From: Pezicula radicicola | Taxonomy: Eukaryota > Ascomycota > Leotiomycetes > Helotiales > Dermateaceae | Length of the DNA: 64,000 nucleotides | Assembly (NCBI GenBank): GCA_003008705.1 | Contig: PDUO01000022.1 | Span: forward strand, 210,549 to 274,548 | Direction: 5' to 3' | Shown: positions 46,860-58,707 of the stretch, piece by piece | How positions within the stretch are numbered: position 1 is the first letter of the stretch | Layout of the letters: every line of letters starts with the position of its first letter | The notes under the pieces: generated by a model | Told to the model about the DNA's origin: nothing | Databases searched by the model: none | What the model saw: only the letters and a program-made list of their open reading frames with translations | Made by a program: the position numbers and the translations under genes

Positions 46860-48002
46860 ATGTCGAGAACCTCACAAAGGTTCGAATATCTCGCCATTGA
46901 TACGAGAAATTGCGCATCACCGACTAATCAAGACATGTTCCAGACGCGATTATCACATTGTAGTTCTCGGCGCCGGTCAGTTTACCTTTTCTGCACTTCG
47001 AAATCCAAAATATACCTTGACTGACAATTTCTGCAGGAGGCGTTGGTAAAAGCTGCCTCACAGGTAAGGCCGACGTGATACAACAACCCCTCTACTCACA
47101 ACCAAAAATTCAACTCTAACCAAAAGATTTATTTATTTATTTAGCCCAATTCGTTCAAAATGTTTGGATTGAGAGCTATGATCCAACCATTGAAGATTCC
47201 TACCGGAAACTTATCGAGGTTGATGTAAGTCACGTTTTCGAAAATGATCCTCTTGACGACAAGCTAACATGATGGGTAGGGTCGTCAATGCATGTTGGAG
47301 ATGTACGTATTACTTTGTCAGACGAGAGAAATCACTACTTATTCCTCTATAGATTGGATACTGCTGGCACAGAACAGTTCAGTAAGTCTTTTGAGATTTA
47401 CAAATTTACTTACTCTTACTACTACATACTGACTTTCCCCCCTCGCAGCTGCTATGAGGTAATGACAAGTCGCAACGGAACAAAAGAAAACTCTACTAAA
47501 CATCACCGCAGGGAATTATACATGAAGACAGGCCAAGGCTTCCTACTCGTGTTTTCCATAACGAGCCACAGCAGTCTCCACGAACTGTCCGAACTCCGCG
47601 AGCAAATAATCCGCATTAAAGACGACGACAACGTACCCATCGTCATCGTAGGTAACAAATCAGACCTCGAAGAAGATCGTATGGTATCCCGAGCCAAGGC
47701 ATTCTCGGTATCACAGAGCTGGGGCAATGCGCCATATTACGAAACCTCCGCAAGACGTAGAGGTGAGCACTAACCAAACCAATCAAATAAAATAAATATT
47801 TCAAGTTGTAGTAACTAATATGAATTAAAATGGAATAGCAAATGTTGATGAAGTATTCATCGATCTCTGCAGGCAGATAATCCGTAAGGACAACTCAGCA
47901 CCCCAGACCTTGGATGACCAGCAGGTGCATGCACGTAGAGAGAGAAGACCGCACCGGCATGCGAGAAGGAGAAAGAAAGATCGGGCTTGTATCATTTTAT
48001 GA
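46860..48002 (+). CDS. RSR1: Ras-family GTPase RSR1/BUD1 (Rap type)
   Basis: Nine exons (46860..46879, 46944..46975, 47037..47063, 47145..47224, 47280..47302, 47353..47381, 47449..47458, 47512..47762, 47839..48002) give 212 codons, 211 residues. Rsr1 is a Ras-like switch that marks cell-polarity sites and directs Cdc42 activation, here probably hyphal growth direction and branching. All GTPase motifs are present: P-loop GAGGVGKS (16-23), effector loop YDPTIEDSY, switch [14 protein letters not shown] and ETSARRR. The C-terminus is polybasic and ends in CIIL, a CaaX box; Leu in the last position favours geranylgeranylation, anchoring the protein to the plasma membrane. The effector loop and ETSARRRAN segment place it with fungal Rsr1/Krev-1 rather than Ras1/Ras2. 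Introns split the P-loop; the 10-bp and 20-bp exons are unusually small. Confidence 0.95.
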
Positions 48003-50779
48003 GAGAAAAAGAGTGTGGGTGTGTTTGTGATTGAAATCTTATGTTTCAAAATTGTGTGTGTGTGTTTTTTTTTTCTTTGAAGATATATTTTTTTTGATTA
48101 TGATAAGATAAGGAAGATTTAGATACCCCCGAAAAGGAAAAAAGCCCATCGGGAGAGCCTCCGAGAGGCAGCATATTGTTTTTTCGTGTAGAAGATAAGT
48201 ATTAAATTGAGTAGGTACTTGACAAAGTCGAGTTAAAACACATCTTATCTCACAACAATGGAATATTAATTTCAGAACGAGACCGGAAATCATTCTAGCG
48301 AAGGTGAAGCGGTGCGTGACTACCAATGGAATCAAAATGGGAGGTGAACGATACAGTAACCCATTTCAAGAATGAGCTGCCAAGCAAAGATATCTCGACG
48401 ACGAGAACCAAGGAATTCACTCAAATGACCCAAGTTAGACGAGGATGAAAGAATATGGCAACCTGGGATCTTCTACAATACCGATCCATCTGAACCCAAA
48501 TTTAATATCAGCGTGCCGGATTAGCTCAGGGAGTATGTAAGGTGTGTGTCACTGCGCTTCGTGCTCTCTAAATAAGCGGACGGTAACTCCACTTTAACTT
48601 CACGCCAAAAAAAAAGGACACTCTAGATCCCAACCACTACCGGTCAGTCCTTCAATACCTTCTCAAACATAAAAGAGCCACTTTTCCTTCGCAAATAGCA
48701 TAACAATTCCTCGAAGTTAGTTGAGTCAAATCGTGCAGATAGCGCTAGAACAGTGTTTATATAGAGAGAGCTCGGACAAGAGCTTTCGGTCGTTTGGTTA
48801 AGGATGGCTTGAGTTAAGACGAAATAGAAACAATTCTCTAGTATCTTATGCAAATACACATTGCTTCCCGCAAGACAGAACCTGTCTATTATCTCACCGT
48901 GGGAAAAGCTAAGCTATCTATCCTGCCGTGAACTTTTGGTATGGCTTAAGTAGAAGGGGTAGGGATGTGTATCCTATTAGGGGGTTATTCAAATCCAAAA
49001 TGATATTACTATTGATTGCCAAAAAATTATTTTCGAGTATCAACTGAAAATCATTATATGAACCCCTCGAGCACCACAATAATGGTGATTGGAGTGAGAG
49101 TCTAAATTGTCTGATTCTATAAAAATAAGTGGTAGACAGTAGGCCATTATACACAAGAGCTGAGCATCAATTGGAGCCTGATTTCCATACAAAATAAGGC
49201 CATTCCGGATGCGACGGCACTGCGCGTAGAGCGCCATAATTGAAAACAGGGTTGCTGGAGGCGGCCTGAGCCAATGGCCCGAAAGAGAAGAAGCAATTAT
49301 AAGGTAGTCCAAAATGAGGATATACTCCGATACGTGACAAAAATGGGCCACAATAGCTGACACATCACTATATTGTTCTCAATAACGAGGATTTTCGTCA
49401 AATGATATTTGAGGCTCGAAGGCCGAACTTCCTTTAGTAAAGCGAAGGTCATTAAATAGATTAAAACCATATTTAACCATTTAAGGAAACCACAAAATAA
49501 GAATGGCCCTCTTAAATTGAGGAATCTCATCGATTCTTAACTAGAAAGACGCGTGCCCATTAACACAAGTATGCAAAAACGTCAAAATTTTAAGGAGCAG
49601 CAGCGCTAGAAAAGATTGGTCTATTTCAAGTGTTAGTTATCCTCTCTCTTAGGTAATTAACCTTCATCTCGAGGGTATTTCAAATAGTAGATTGCTAAGA
49701 GGACTAACTATTGAATACCTGAAGAAGTGGTTAGGGATTAATGGAAGGAGAAATTAAGTTATAGAAGGGGGGATGGTTTGTTATTATAAGAGTTTTCTTT
49801 GGATATCTAGAATGGTATGATTGTGTATGAGCAAATACATGTAAAGTTAAAACATGACCACCTATTTTTAACCTATTAGGCCTACGAATTGCAATGCTCC
49901 CTATATCCAAGGCATCTGTACCAATTCCCGAGAACTCATATTAGTAGTAAAGTAGTCAATTTAGAGATTTCCTAAAGGCGATTTTGGTTGACCTATGTGG
50001 TAGCTTAAGTTTAGCGAGCTCACTTTCTGATTATAGTATTTATTCTAGTAGGGCTATTACTTCGTATTTTTATTATAACGTATTAAATTACTATCAATTA
50101 ATAGATTAACTATACCAATATACAATAGTTAAGAAATATTAAAGTACATTTGAAAACAGAGATGAGAAGTGTGGAATATCCCCGAGAAAATACATCGGTT
50201 TTAAACATGACGCTTTTATGTTGAGGGGAGGCTTAATATCATATATGTGGAAATACTGCTAGTCAATATGCCAGTAGAGTTTTTACACTAGGGACTTTAT
50301 ACATAATAAATTTACATTCCACGCCTACTAGTGCTACTGTATACATATTACTGGCCTTGCTTTAGAAAAGGGAGAATTCTCACGAGATCACTAAACCGGG
50401 ACCAAGTATTGTGACCGGAAACACTTAGATCATTCACTTAGATTCATTACAAGGTGGCCATTCTAAGCCATACTACTATAATATCGTCTTAAATTAATAT
50501 ATCTTCGCGTTAGGACAATCACCAGAATACTCGCATAAAAAATTCCTCCGCAGCGAACCGCAAAATTTGGCATCTATTGAACCCGAACATAGAACAAATT
50601 ATTTATATGGAATTACTTTCTGCGATGCTATTATCAAACTCAATACACCACTTTGGTCGATTCCTCTATCCATTTGCAAACGTACAATGGCTCGCGTGAA
50701 AGTGTTGCCGCTAGTAGCGGCAAGTTTTGAACGACGTTATATACCACTTTACCGAGACCAATCCCAACAAACAAGCAAA
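48003..50779. other. Intergenic, about 2.8 kb, AT-rich, with repeat copy B
   Basis: 3' region of RSR1 (a (TG)n then T-run near 48051-48076), then gene-poor DNA. Repeat copy B lies at 49058..49362. The block 49,600-50,560 is strongly AT-rich with dense stops. The AT bias would fit an old RIP-affected repeat, but I cannot identify one. Confidence 0.5.
49058..49362 (+). repeat. Dispersed ~0.3-kb repeat, copy B
   Basis: Same family and orientation as copy A. Begins ATGAACCCCTCGAGCACC and ends GGGCCACAATAGCTGACA. Flanks CATTAT (left) and CATCAC (right) match at four of six positions, consistent with a decayed 6-bp target duplication. Confidence 0.78.
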
Positions 50780-50867
50780 GCTTCCTTGGTCCAATGGTTA
50801 GGATTCCACCCTTCCAAGCTCAACGAGTAGATAGGTGGAGGTTCGTGTTCGATTCACGGAGGTTGCA
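50780..50867 (+). tRNA. tRNA-Gly(UCC)-like gene with a 16-nt intron
   Basis: Cloverleaf by hand: acceptor GCTTCCT; D-arm GTCC-AATGGTTA-GGAT; anticodon stem CCACC/GGTGG with loop CTTCCA-A, anticodon TCC at 50813-50815; intron 50817-50832 after position 37 as usual; variable loop AGGT; T-arm TCGTG-TTCGATT-CACGG. The 3' acceptor strand AGGTTGC pairs with the 5' strand except for two T-T mismatches at pairs 3-70 and 4-69. A TTTTTT terminator-like run follows at about 50884. Arms and intron position strongly support tRNA ancestry, but the mismatches suggest it may be a pseudogene or recently mutated copy. Confidence 0.7.
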
Positions 50868-53800
50868 CAAACAATTCTTTCATTTTTTGCCATTTTTCTC
50901 TTTATTCATCTGCAGATTCTGTCTTTTTCTTTTTCTTTTTTTGCTTTTGCTGATAGGTATTCACTTTCTTTTTTTTGGTGGTGTGCGGACGAACGGGCGT
51001 ACCGTAGGCGAGTTTTCGGCATCTGTACAGTACAGTAGATGCTGGGGTCATAGATAAGATAGGGCACCGCTGCCTTTTTCTTTTTCACTTGGCACTTCTG
51101 GTCTACCGTACTGTACGGGTTCAGAATCATTACAACGCATTGTATGAAACACTTCTGTTTTGTGTGGCACCTTTCGTTTTGAGCTCGGCTACGCAACCGA
51201 AAGCCAGCAGAGATTGGCTTGCTCTTTTGTCTTGGATGGCGTTGGGGGGCTTGCAGTAGATTGCCAACGGGCGCATAACAAACCCCTAGGTACCTACGTG
51301 AAGCATTGGCACTCAACTCTCCTGATTGGACAATAAACCCCGTGTCGCTTGAGAGAGCTTTTGGCAAATTTGTACCGTATGGTTTCCCCTCACTGCTTTT
51401 AGAACGGTTGGTAAGGTACTGTAAGAATCCAATACCCCTCAGACCAGGTTGTTGGGCTTGTTGGAGCCTCGCGATCCTACTATACGAAGTAGAGTACTAG
51501 TGAGCTCTAGTACAGTACAGTAGTATCATACGGTACTAGGTAGCAGTCAATGAGCAAAGACGTTCCTACCACACGGGAAGTCCCGAGTCGCAATGCTGAA
51601 GTCCGGGATAAAGGAACAAAACCTTTGACCAAAAGTCCGACTACCTGCTACACCGGATACGACATGTTGAGGCTCTGCTCTGATACCGCCGGCAAGTCCC
51701 AGTACTTGAGCTTTCTTTACTTTCGTACTTATGGATAACTTCAGTGCTTAGTGCGTTGCCGTCGTTGGTCGAAGTCGTCCGTTCAGCTCTTATATGTCCG
51801 ACTGCCCCGGGGCCGGGCTAGATGTTTGCTGCGTCTCCATTGCAGAAAAGCGATGCAATGCATCAAGCAATACTGTACTACTGTACGATTCCAAGAGGAT
51901 TTGGGGTTGGCAACTTGCCACCAACCCCTCCAGCATTATCACAAGCTCCAGCTTTTCAGATTGCGTCTATTGGCCCTAGCTCGGACCAAGTGCCCACCAA
52001 CCAAAAGTTAGAGACAACCGACAACGGAAATTTTGGTGGATGCAAAAGATGGCGTTGTTGTTCGGGCTCGAAGGATAACAAAGAGCACCAAAAGGAAGGC
52101 ATCGCCCAGTTTCAAAGGTACGAAAGGTACCTCGCTCGAAATAATAACGTCGATGGATCAGCAGATCAAGCTCCCAGCGAGTTGTCAACAACGGCGCCAG
52201 AATGGCGGGATCAGGGATCGTCGACGATGACCACACCGACCCAAAAGAACCACCCTTGAATGGCACGGACAGGCGGGCCAGTGACGGTCGCTCTTCCGGA
52301 TGAGAAACCTTGATCCTGGCGGGCGAGTTAGCAGGCATGTCAGAGAGCGCCAAAGCTTCCTTCGTGTCTCCACAGAAGCTCTGAACCTTGGAGAACAGAC
52401 TAAACTCTGTCCGTACATTTCGTACGGCTTGTGTGGTTCTCGACCAGCAAAAATTGATTTTATTGCTACCGGTCCTGTACGCAGCACTGCCAGAGAGAAA
52501 ATATTGTACCGACGCAATCCACCTCGAGCGCACTATTGGGGAAACTAATGTTGTGTAATTCACGTGGCGAAGATGTGATTGCTTGGTTGAAGATGAACTT
52601 CCATCACATGCGGGCACATGAAGACGAACTGTTCTGCAGAATAATACATTGTTGCTGCATGTCGTGTAATATCTCGCAACATCATGTCGTAGACTTCCAC
52701 AACCAGCTAGCGGAGTAAACCTCTCAAGCGTCAAGACGTGCGATTATTTGCTTTCGAGCGTTTATTTCTGCTGTACTGTAGTAGCTGTGCCGTCTTTGGT
52801 GTGTGTGATCAATCATTTCCCGAGTTTTCCATCATGGAGGTAAAGCCGGCATGAGAGATCTGCCACATGGCGATATTTCAGGCGTACTCGAGGATGTGAA
52901 CGTCGTACTGAAGACGGAGCATCCAAGCAAGCTGGAAATCTGGCTTGCACACTCTCAACGGCTGGGCGAACAAGTTGCCGCGCCACGAAAGCAAAAGACC
53001 CGAACGCTCTGTATGGTGCACCGCTGCATGGACAAGGAAGCAATCTTTTCCGCTGATTTCCCTCGAATAGCAAGGTAGAAGTTTGATAGGTTGCTCCAAC
53101 CATGATACCTTACCCCAGGGAAATCACCAATCGGGCTGGTTGCAAGAACAACTTCAGAGCTTGTACAACAACAAAACTGTCGGAGAATGGGAATGAATAA
53201 ATAGCCTTTCTTCGGGAGGAGAAGGAGGACGTTCAGATTCTCATCGGTGTCTGGTTGGACCCGTTACTGCCGAGGGAGGCACATACGGAGTAAGTCCTGG
53301 CAGGGCACGGGCAGGCCTTTCAGAACGGGAAAGATGAAGAATCGGCCCTCGTTCTTTTCGTGCAACCCTCCTCACGGTTTATCACAGCATCGGGGATCGA
53401 GAGTGTTTTGTCGTATTTCCAACATCACATCACATCTTATCATAGCATCTTCCGCACCAAAATGGAGTGACGGCACTTGAGGATCACCATGGATAAGAGT
53501 TTCATTTCCATCTCAAAGGAGACCCCTAAAACGCTTGGGATCTATTCTTGAAGAGTCCCTCGTGTCAGGTAGGCATTAAGCGGATCGACAGCAACGTCTG
53601 TCGGGATTCGCTAGCGGAGGGAAAAGAGAGTTTACGAGGTTCGAGGTTGGGGACTTACTTGGTCGAGGGGGAGGGTAGGGTAGGGTACAGTAGAGTAGTA
53701 ATTACTAACTTAGTAATAATTCTGGCAGGGCACGGTATGTGTGTATTTGAGTAGTGTACCGTACCTGAACCTCAGACTGAGACAGATGGCGCTGTCCGGA

Positions 53801-55621
53801 ATGAGAATGGCTGACAGCCGCTGGGCCCCACTTCAACGTCGTTGGGACCGGTTGACAACGTGAGACCCTTTGGAGCCAAGCAAGCAAGCAGGATGCCTGG
53901 GATGCTGATAACATCAAGGCTTTTGGGCAACACTGGTGGTGCCTGAGCAAGAACTTTTATTGATTGATTGTCATTTCGGGCGAGAGAGCACTGTAGTCGA
54001 GGGACCTAGGTACGAAAGTACTTATTAGCTACCTACAGGAGGTAACCTTCCTACTTAAATCATAAATCATAAGCAGGTACCTTCGCACACTGTCGTCCGG
54101 ACGAAGTAACCCATGGAGCCCGACAATACGCGTATGGTGCTAATCAAACACTATTTGAGTTACTCGAACTCATTCAATTCTTGTTGAAGACTAGCGCACA
54201 CTTCGCTGCCCTTGAACGGAAGATGGGAGGGGGGGCAACTGCTGAGTGATCTACGACCTACAAAAGTACAGTAGTCACAACTTAATTTAAATGGCTCGAT
54301 GCATCTATCACGACTCACAGGAGAATGATTAACGCAATAAATAATAATAGGTAGCTGGCAGGCCATTGCTGTTCACAATTCTTGCGGAATATTCCCATGC
54401 TACTGGTCTGCCAGTCACGACGCAAGCAGATTCCAGAGGCGCTTGATAACGACAGCGAATCAGAAAGTGTACGCGACGGTTGCATCCAGCAAAGATCGTG
54501 GCTTTGATCAGTCAATTTGCATCGGTATGTACAGGTACAGATATCAGATACTCGGGTATGATACCGTAGCCAGAAGAATGACAGATTATTCCCTTTCTAC
54601 GCCGTTGCTTTGTTTTTTGGCTTGTTGCACGGCTCGAGTCCTCGCATCTCTCTCCATTTTCTTTGTTCTCCTGGTAAGGCTCGATGTCCATCATCGTCTG
54701 TGATGTGCGTATTGCTGCAACTCAGATGTTCCTCCCACCCCATCCCCCCCTCTGTGCCTTGCCCTTGGCCATTCAAAACATCCACAGCCGTCAGGATCCA
54801 GGGATGTCGGACCATCCTGGAGTCCATGCTCAAGTTACTGCAGGGAAAGGAGTGTCTTTCCTTATGCTCGTCGTGTTTGATTGGCCATGCGAGTAGGACT
54901 TGTAGCCCAGCGTACGTTCTAACATGCCCTAACCATGCACGCTAAACTGAAAGCTGCAGCAGTCTTTATCTCAGCCAAAGAAGCGAATCCACCAGCAATC
55001 CACAGGCCTTGCTCGTCCTCGAAACCTCTCTCCATTTCCTCTTCGGACCCCCCCCCACTGCAAGTTGTTCTAGAGTTGAGAATCCCTCCAAGCTTCACCA
55101 CCTACAGTACTTCCCACCGCATACCTACCACCACCACCACCACCTCATCGTCATTTCATCATTCGTAAACAGTCCCGGTTTACACTGTCCCTCAACAAAA
55201 CTCTCTCTCGTCTATACCACCTTGACAATTGTCCAATTTCCCTGCTGTCCTTCCTGCTGTGTCTACGAACTTTGCGACCGACACGACCCGCGCATTTTCC
55301 CCAGAGAAAAAGAGACGCGCGCAGCACGTCCCATCATTCATCGACAGGTACCGTACTTGACCAATTCTGATAGCTCACGTCTTACGACCGTCAACCCAAC
55401 AACTCCCTACACTCCCCTCTTCTTCGACAACCTCTACACCCTCCTCCACGGTGTTGATCGTCCGTCGCCGCTATTTCTGTTGCGATATTTATTCGTTGTG
55501 TCGTCGAGGACTCGGAGGCTGCTCGAGAGTCGCGTTACAGAAACCCAACGCCGCGGTCGGCTTTCCTCGAGATCGTCGCGATCGTCAATTCTGCCTCTGC
55601 TGCTCCTGTACATACAGAGGC
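50868..55621. other. Long gene-free region upstream of WHI3, with recurrent TACAGTA/TACTGTA motifs
   Basis: About 4.75 kb without a supportable gene, less AT-rich than the preceding block. TACAGTA, TACTGTA or TACCGTAC motifs recur (51024-51038, 51106-51116, 51511-51523, 51871-51886, 52772-52782, 53686-53694, 53755-53764, 54266-54274, 55346-55355). Open frames such as 51976..52734 (-) lack a domain and an ATG start. The last ~350 bp are pyrimidine-rich and look like the WHI3 leader. A long regulated promoter, a long 5' UTR or a non-coding RNA are all possible. Confidence 0.4.
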
Positions 55622-57394
55622 ATGAACGGAGTGCAACCGAACTCGAGCACTTCGCATACCATCTCTTTCAAGACTCCTCAGTACGATCAAGATTCGGCGT
55701 CGGGTCGCACGACTCCTCCCTTCACCTCGAACGCGACGACAAAGTATGCGATGAACGCTCCTGTTTTTGTCCCTCAAGGTCAAGCCTTTCGACAACCCAA
55801 CAGTGCCCAAGGCTCATACCAATCGATCGCAGCGACGATGAACGGTTACGCTGGTGACAGTAGCATGAATACACCGCGAGCCTCAGGTGGAGGATATGAT
55901 AGCGCTCCATGTTCGATCCTTATCCGATGCCTGCCTTTGAATACGACTGAGGATGCATTGAGGTCAATGGTGGTCTGGTCCAAGGAGTTCGTCGATGCAG
56001 AAGTACTTTCGCCTGAGAAATCCGAAGATGCTGGACTACGCTCTGCTATTTTGCGATTTAAGTCTCACAAGGGCGCTCTGGAAGCGAAGACGATGCTTCA
56101 CGGCAAACCGAATATCTCGAATGATGCGCAAATGATTGTTGAGGAATTCTATGGGATGCCCACCTCTTCGCGCCGCTATACTGTCGATATGACCAATACC
56201 TCTGGGCCGTCAAGTGCAACTTCCTCCGTATCAACAGCTTCATCTAGCGCTACCCCTCGTCAATCCTCCTTCAAATACAATGGCACGTTTCAATCATCGG
56301 CGCAAAGCCAACGAGTGTCCCCTACGAACAATGGAACATATGCTAGTAAAGAACTCCCCAACCCCACATCTAGCGCACACTATCAGTCCCTTTTCTCTCC
56401 ACAATCGCCCATTGGCAACCATCTCAATGAACGGACCCGTATCACAGGAAAGTCACTTATCAATAATGATTCTGTTGATGACGACGAGACGGGAGAATTA
56501 CTGAAGGACCCAGTTGCATACGCTGAGAATGGTCCCTCAGCGCAACCACGCCGGTCTACGCTCCCTCAACTTCCAATCACCCGTCTGAGTAACCTGTCCC
56601 TCAATACCAACGGTAACAACACAAGCGCAGCAGGGGGTGCGTTTGCGACGCAGGCCTTGCCAGGCATGTCACATGCAACCGCCATGTCTCCAACTGCCAT
56701 GAGCAACGGTGGACCGCCCGTCAACTACCAGCTTGGAAGCCAGCATTATCAACGTCACAACTTCCCACCGGTTAATCCTGCAGACCAAAACCCGCCATGC
56801 AACACCTTGTATGTTGGCAATCTACCGATTGATACTTCAGAGGACGAGCTCAAAGCTATGTTTTCAAAGCAACGCGGCTACAAACGTCTCTGTTTCAGAA
56901 CCAAGCAGAATGGTCCAATGTGCTTTGTTGAGTTCGAGGATGTTTCTTTTGCTACCAAAGCACTCCACGAGTTGTACGGTCATCCACTGCATAATAGTAT
57001 TAAAGGCGGTATACGTTTGAGTTTTTCTAAGAACCCCCTTGGCGTACGCTCAGGACAGGGTATGGCAGCTCCAGGGCCTTCCAATACACCTGGTGCCATG
57101 CAAGGTGTCAATGGTATGATCGCTGGAGGGCACGCTTCAAGCTTCAGCACGGCTAATGGCCCTCCACCTGGTCTCGCTGCTCCGCCGGGACTGGGACCTA
57201 GCAGGATGGTGGCATATGGAACTCCTATGAATGCAATGAACGGCGCTGGCCAGTTTGCGGCCGCAACGTTCGCTGGAAACAACAACGGCTGGAACAATCC
57301 TGTTTATCCAACTATGGCCGCTGGTGGTCCGACCTCCATGATGAATGGTGGCTACATGGGTGGTAACCCTCCTGCTTACATGATGGGTCGCTAG
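55622..57394 (+). CDS. whi3: WHI3/Scw1-like RNA-binding protein
   Basis: Single-exon gene, 590 residues from ATG 55622 (the frame is open further upstream but without a better ATG). An N-terminal RRM-like segment (CSILIRCLPLNTTEDALRSM, residues ~100-170) and a C-terminal canonical RRM (NTLYVGNLPIDTSEDELKAM, then GPMCFVEFEDVSFATKAL, residues ~395-475) flank Ser/Asn/Thr/Gln-rich disordered sequence; the tail is Gly/Met/Asn-rich. Whi3 in yeasts and Ashbya and Scw1 in fission yeast bind mRNAs, including G1 cyclin messages, and control cell size, septation or wall integrity. The disordered stretches could drive condensate formation as known for Ashbya Whi3. The family call rests on RRM position and sequence; it could also be named scw1. 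The very long upstream gap suggests a long or complex leader. Confidence 0.9.
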   Translation: MNGVQPNSSTSHTISFKTPQYDQDSASGRTTPPFTSNATTKYAMNAPVFVPQGQAFRQPNSAQGSYQSIAATMNGYAGDSSMNTPRASGGGYDSAPCSILIRCLPLNTTEDALRSMVVWSKEFVDAEVLSPEKSEDAGLRSAILRFKSHKGALEAKTMLHGKPNISNDAQMIVEEFYGMPTSSRRYTVDMTNTSGPSSATSSVSTASSSATPRQSSFKYNGTFQSSAQSQRVSPTNNGTYASKELPNPTSSAHYQSLFSPQSPIGNHLNERTRITGKSLINNDSVDDDETGELLKDPVAYAENGPSAQPRRSTLPQLPITRLSNLSLNTNGNNTSAAGGAFATQALPGMSHATAMSPTAMSNGGPPVNYQLGSQHYQRHNFPPVNPADQNPPCNTLYVGNLPIDTSEDELKAMFSKQRGYKRLCFRTKQNGPMCFVEFEDVSFATKALHELYGHPLHNSIKGGIRLSFSKNPLGVRSGQGMAAPGPSNTPGAMQGVNGMIAGGHASSFSTANGPPPGLAAPPGLGPSRMVAYGTPMNAMNGAGQFAAATFAGNNNGWNNPVYPTMAAGGPTSMMNGGYMGGNPPAYMMGR

Positions 57395-57925
57395 ACCAGC
57401 ACTTCAATTATCAACTACTTGGAATTGGCATTCGCACGACCCTTTTCACCGACTGAATGAATTCTGCCTTGGATTTGGCAGACATCACACTTGTTAATTT
57501 CTTTCTTTTTCATATTCGCCTTCTTCATTACATCATAGGGACATTGGGAGGAGTCAGCCGGTATTGCTGTATCTGGTTGTGGTTGCATTTCAACTTTGCA
57601 TACGTGTGCGTCATGGTTCTGTTCACGGTCATGAGATTCCCCTTCAGCGTTCAAGCAATTGCGGGAGTTGAGATAAGAGCTGGTGGGATGGTGGCATGTC
57701 ATGAGTTCTTATGTTTTATTCTGGTCTCCTTTTTCACTTCACACATCATCGGCACAACACGTTGTGTTCTACTGTCATCATTGCGTCTGGCGTCTACGTC
57801 AATTTGTTTTTTCTACAGAAAGAAGATGGAACCTTCGGAAGGCGCAAGCTAGGTATTCATGCTTGCGAAAGCGAAACGGGACATTTACAATCGCTTACTG
57901 CGCGTTTGGGACTGGCTGTACGATG

Positions 57926-57957
<32 letters not shown>

Positions 57958-58707
57958 GAATCAAGGCATGGAACGGATATTTTACAAGGGATAGCACAAC
58001 ATGCAAACAGAAGGAATGGAAAACTTGGCGTCCTAAACTCGGATCGGAATTGTTTTTTCTGTTTCGAATTCATGGCATCTATCTGGAGGAGTATGTTTTG
58101 CGATGATTGGCTTTGGCTGTCGATTGCAACAGCTGTAATGTTTTTCGGTCATTGATTGGTTTTTTGTTTTCTCGGAAGAGCGTGGGAGAGGGAGTGTATT
58201 TTGCTTGGCATATATTCATCATACTGGCGTTTCTGAGGCATCTAGGGACGACTATCACACACTTGCTAGGGTACAAGAGGTTTTAAGGTTCATTTACATA
58301 AATTTGCTGCGGATATTTCTTCTCGTTCCTTTATTCATGGTTTCCTATGTGATAAACTGAGTGAGGTGAGATAAAGAGACATTAAACAAAGATTTGTTTA
58401 TTTCACTTCCAGAGCGCCGATTTGTAGTTTTATGTAGAAAGGTCAAGATCGGGGTAGGAACTCCGTTGTACGAAAGGTATTGTGTTCTGCTAAATAGCTA
58501 AGAAAGAGCTCTAAGAGTTGCTTTACTCTTAAATCTGTAAACAGGTGCTTGTTCTTAAGCTTTGTGCTTATTCTCAAGGCCAAGCTTGTAAAGGGAAAGG
58601 TCAAATAGTATTAACTTTATTATTAATACGAAAGTCGAATAGCTAGTTGTTATACTGTAAAATGGAAAGAATCAGAGTTGACTAGTGTTCTTAAAGAGCT
58701 CCTGGGT
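57395..58707. other. Intergenic, convergent, with a (CTA)n microsatellite
   Basis: 3' region of WHI3 and of the HET pseudogene. Contains (CTA)n at 57926..57956. Open frames in 57,450-58,150 are low-complexity. No gene supported. Confidence 0.5.
57926..57956 (+). repeat. (CTA)n microsatellite
   Basis: About ten uninterrupted CTA units downstream of WHI3, likely in or near its 3' untranslated region. Confidence 0.85.

Noticed and set aside
48511..48560. GGATTAGCTCAGGGAG, tRNA A-box-like
   Set aside because: No B-box or T-arm at the right distance. The same applies to TAGCTCAGTCG near 17645 and GGTAGCTCAGTG near 41926.
51976..52734. Open minus-strand frame of about 250 codons upstream of WHI3
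   Set aside because: It begins at a TTG rather than ATG, shows no domain, no Kozak context and a composition unlike neighbouring proteins. One such frame by chance is plausible in 64 kb.
54935..55857. Long overlapping frames in the WHI3 leader
   Set aside because: Pyrimidine-rich Pro/Ser/Leu/His translations typical of fungal 5' leaders; they overlap the start of WHI3 in another frame.
57457..58155. Several overlapping open frames downstream of WHI3
   Set aside because: Low-complexity, cross the (CTA)n tract, no domain; more likely WHI3 3' untranslated sequence.
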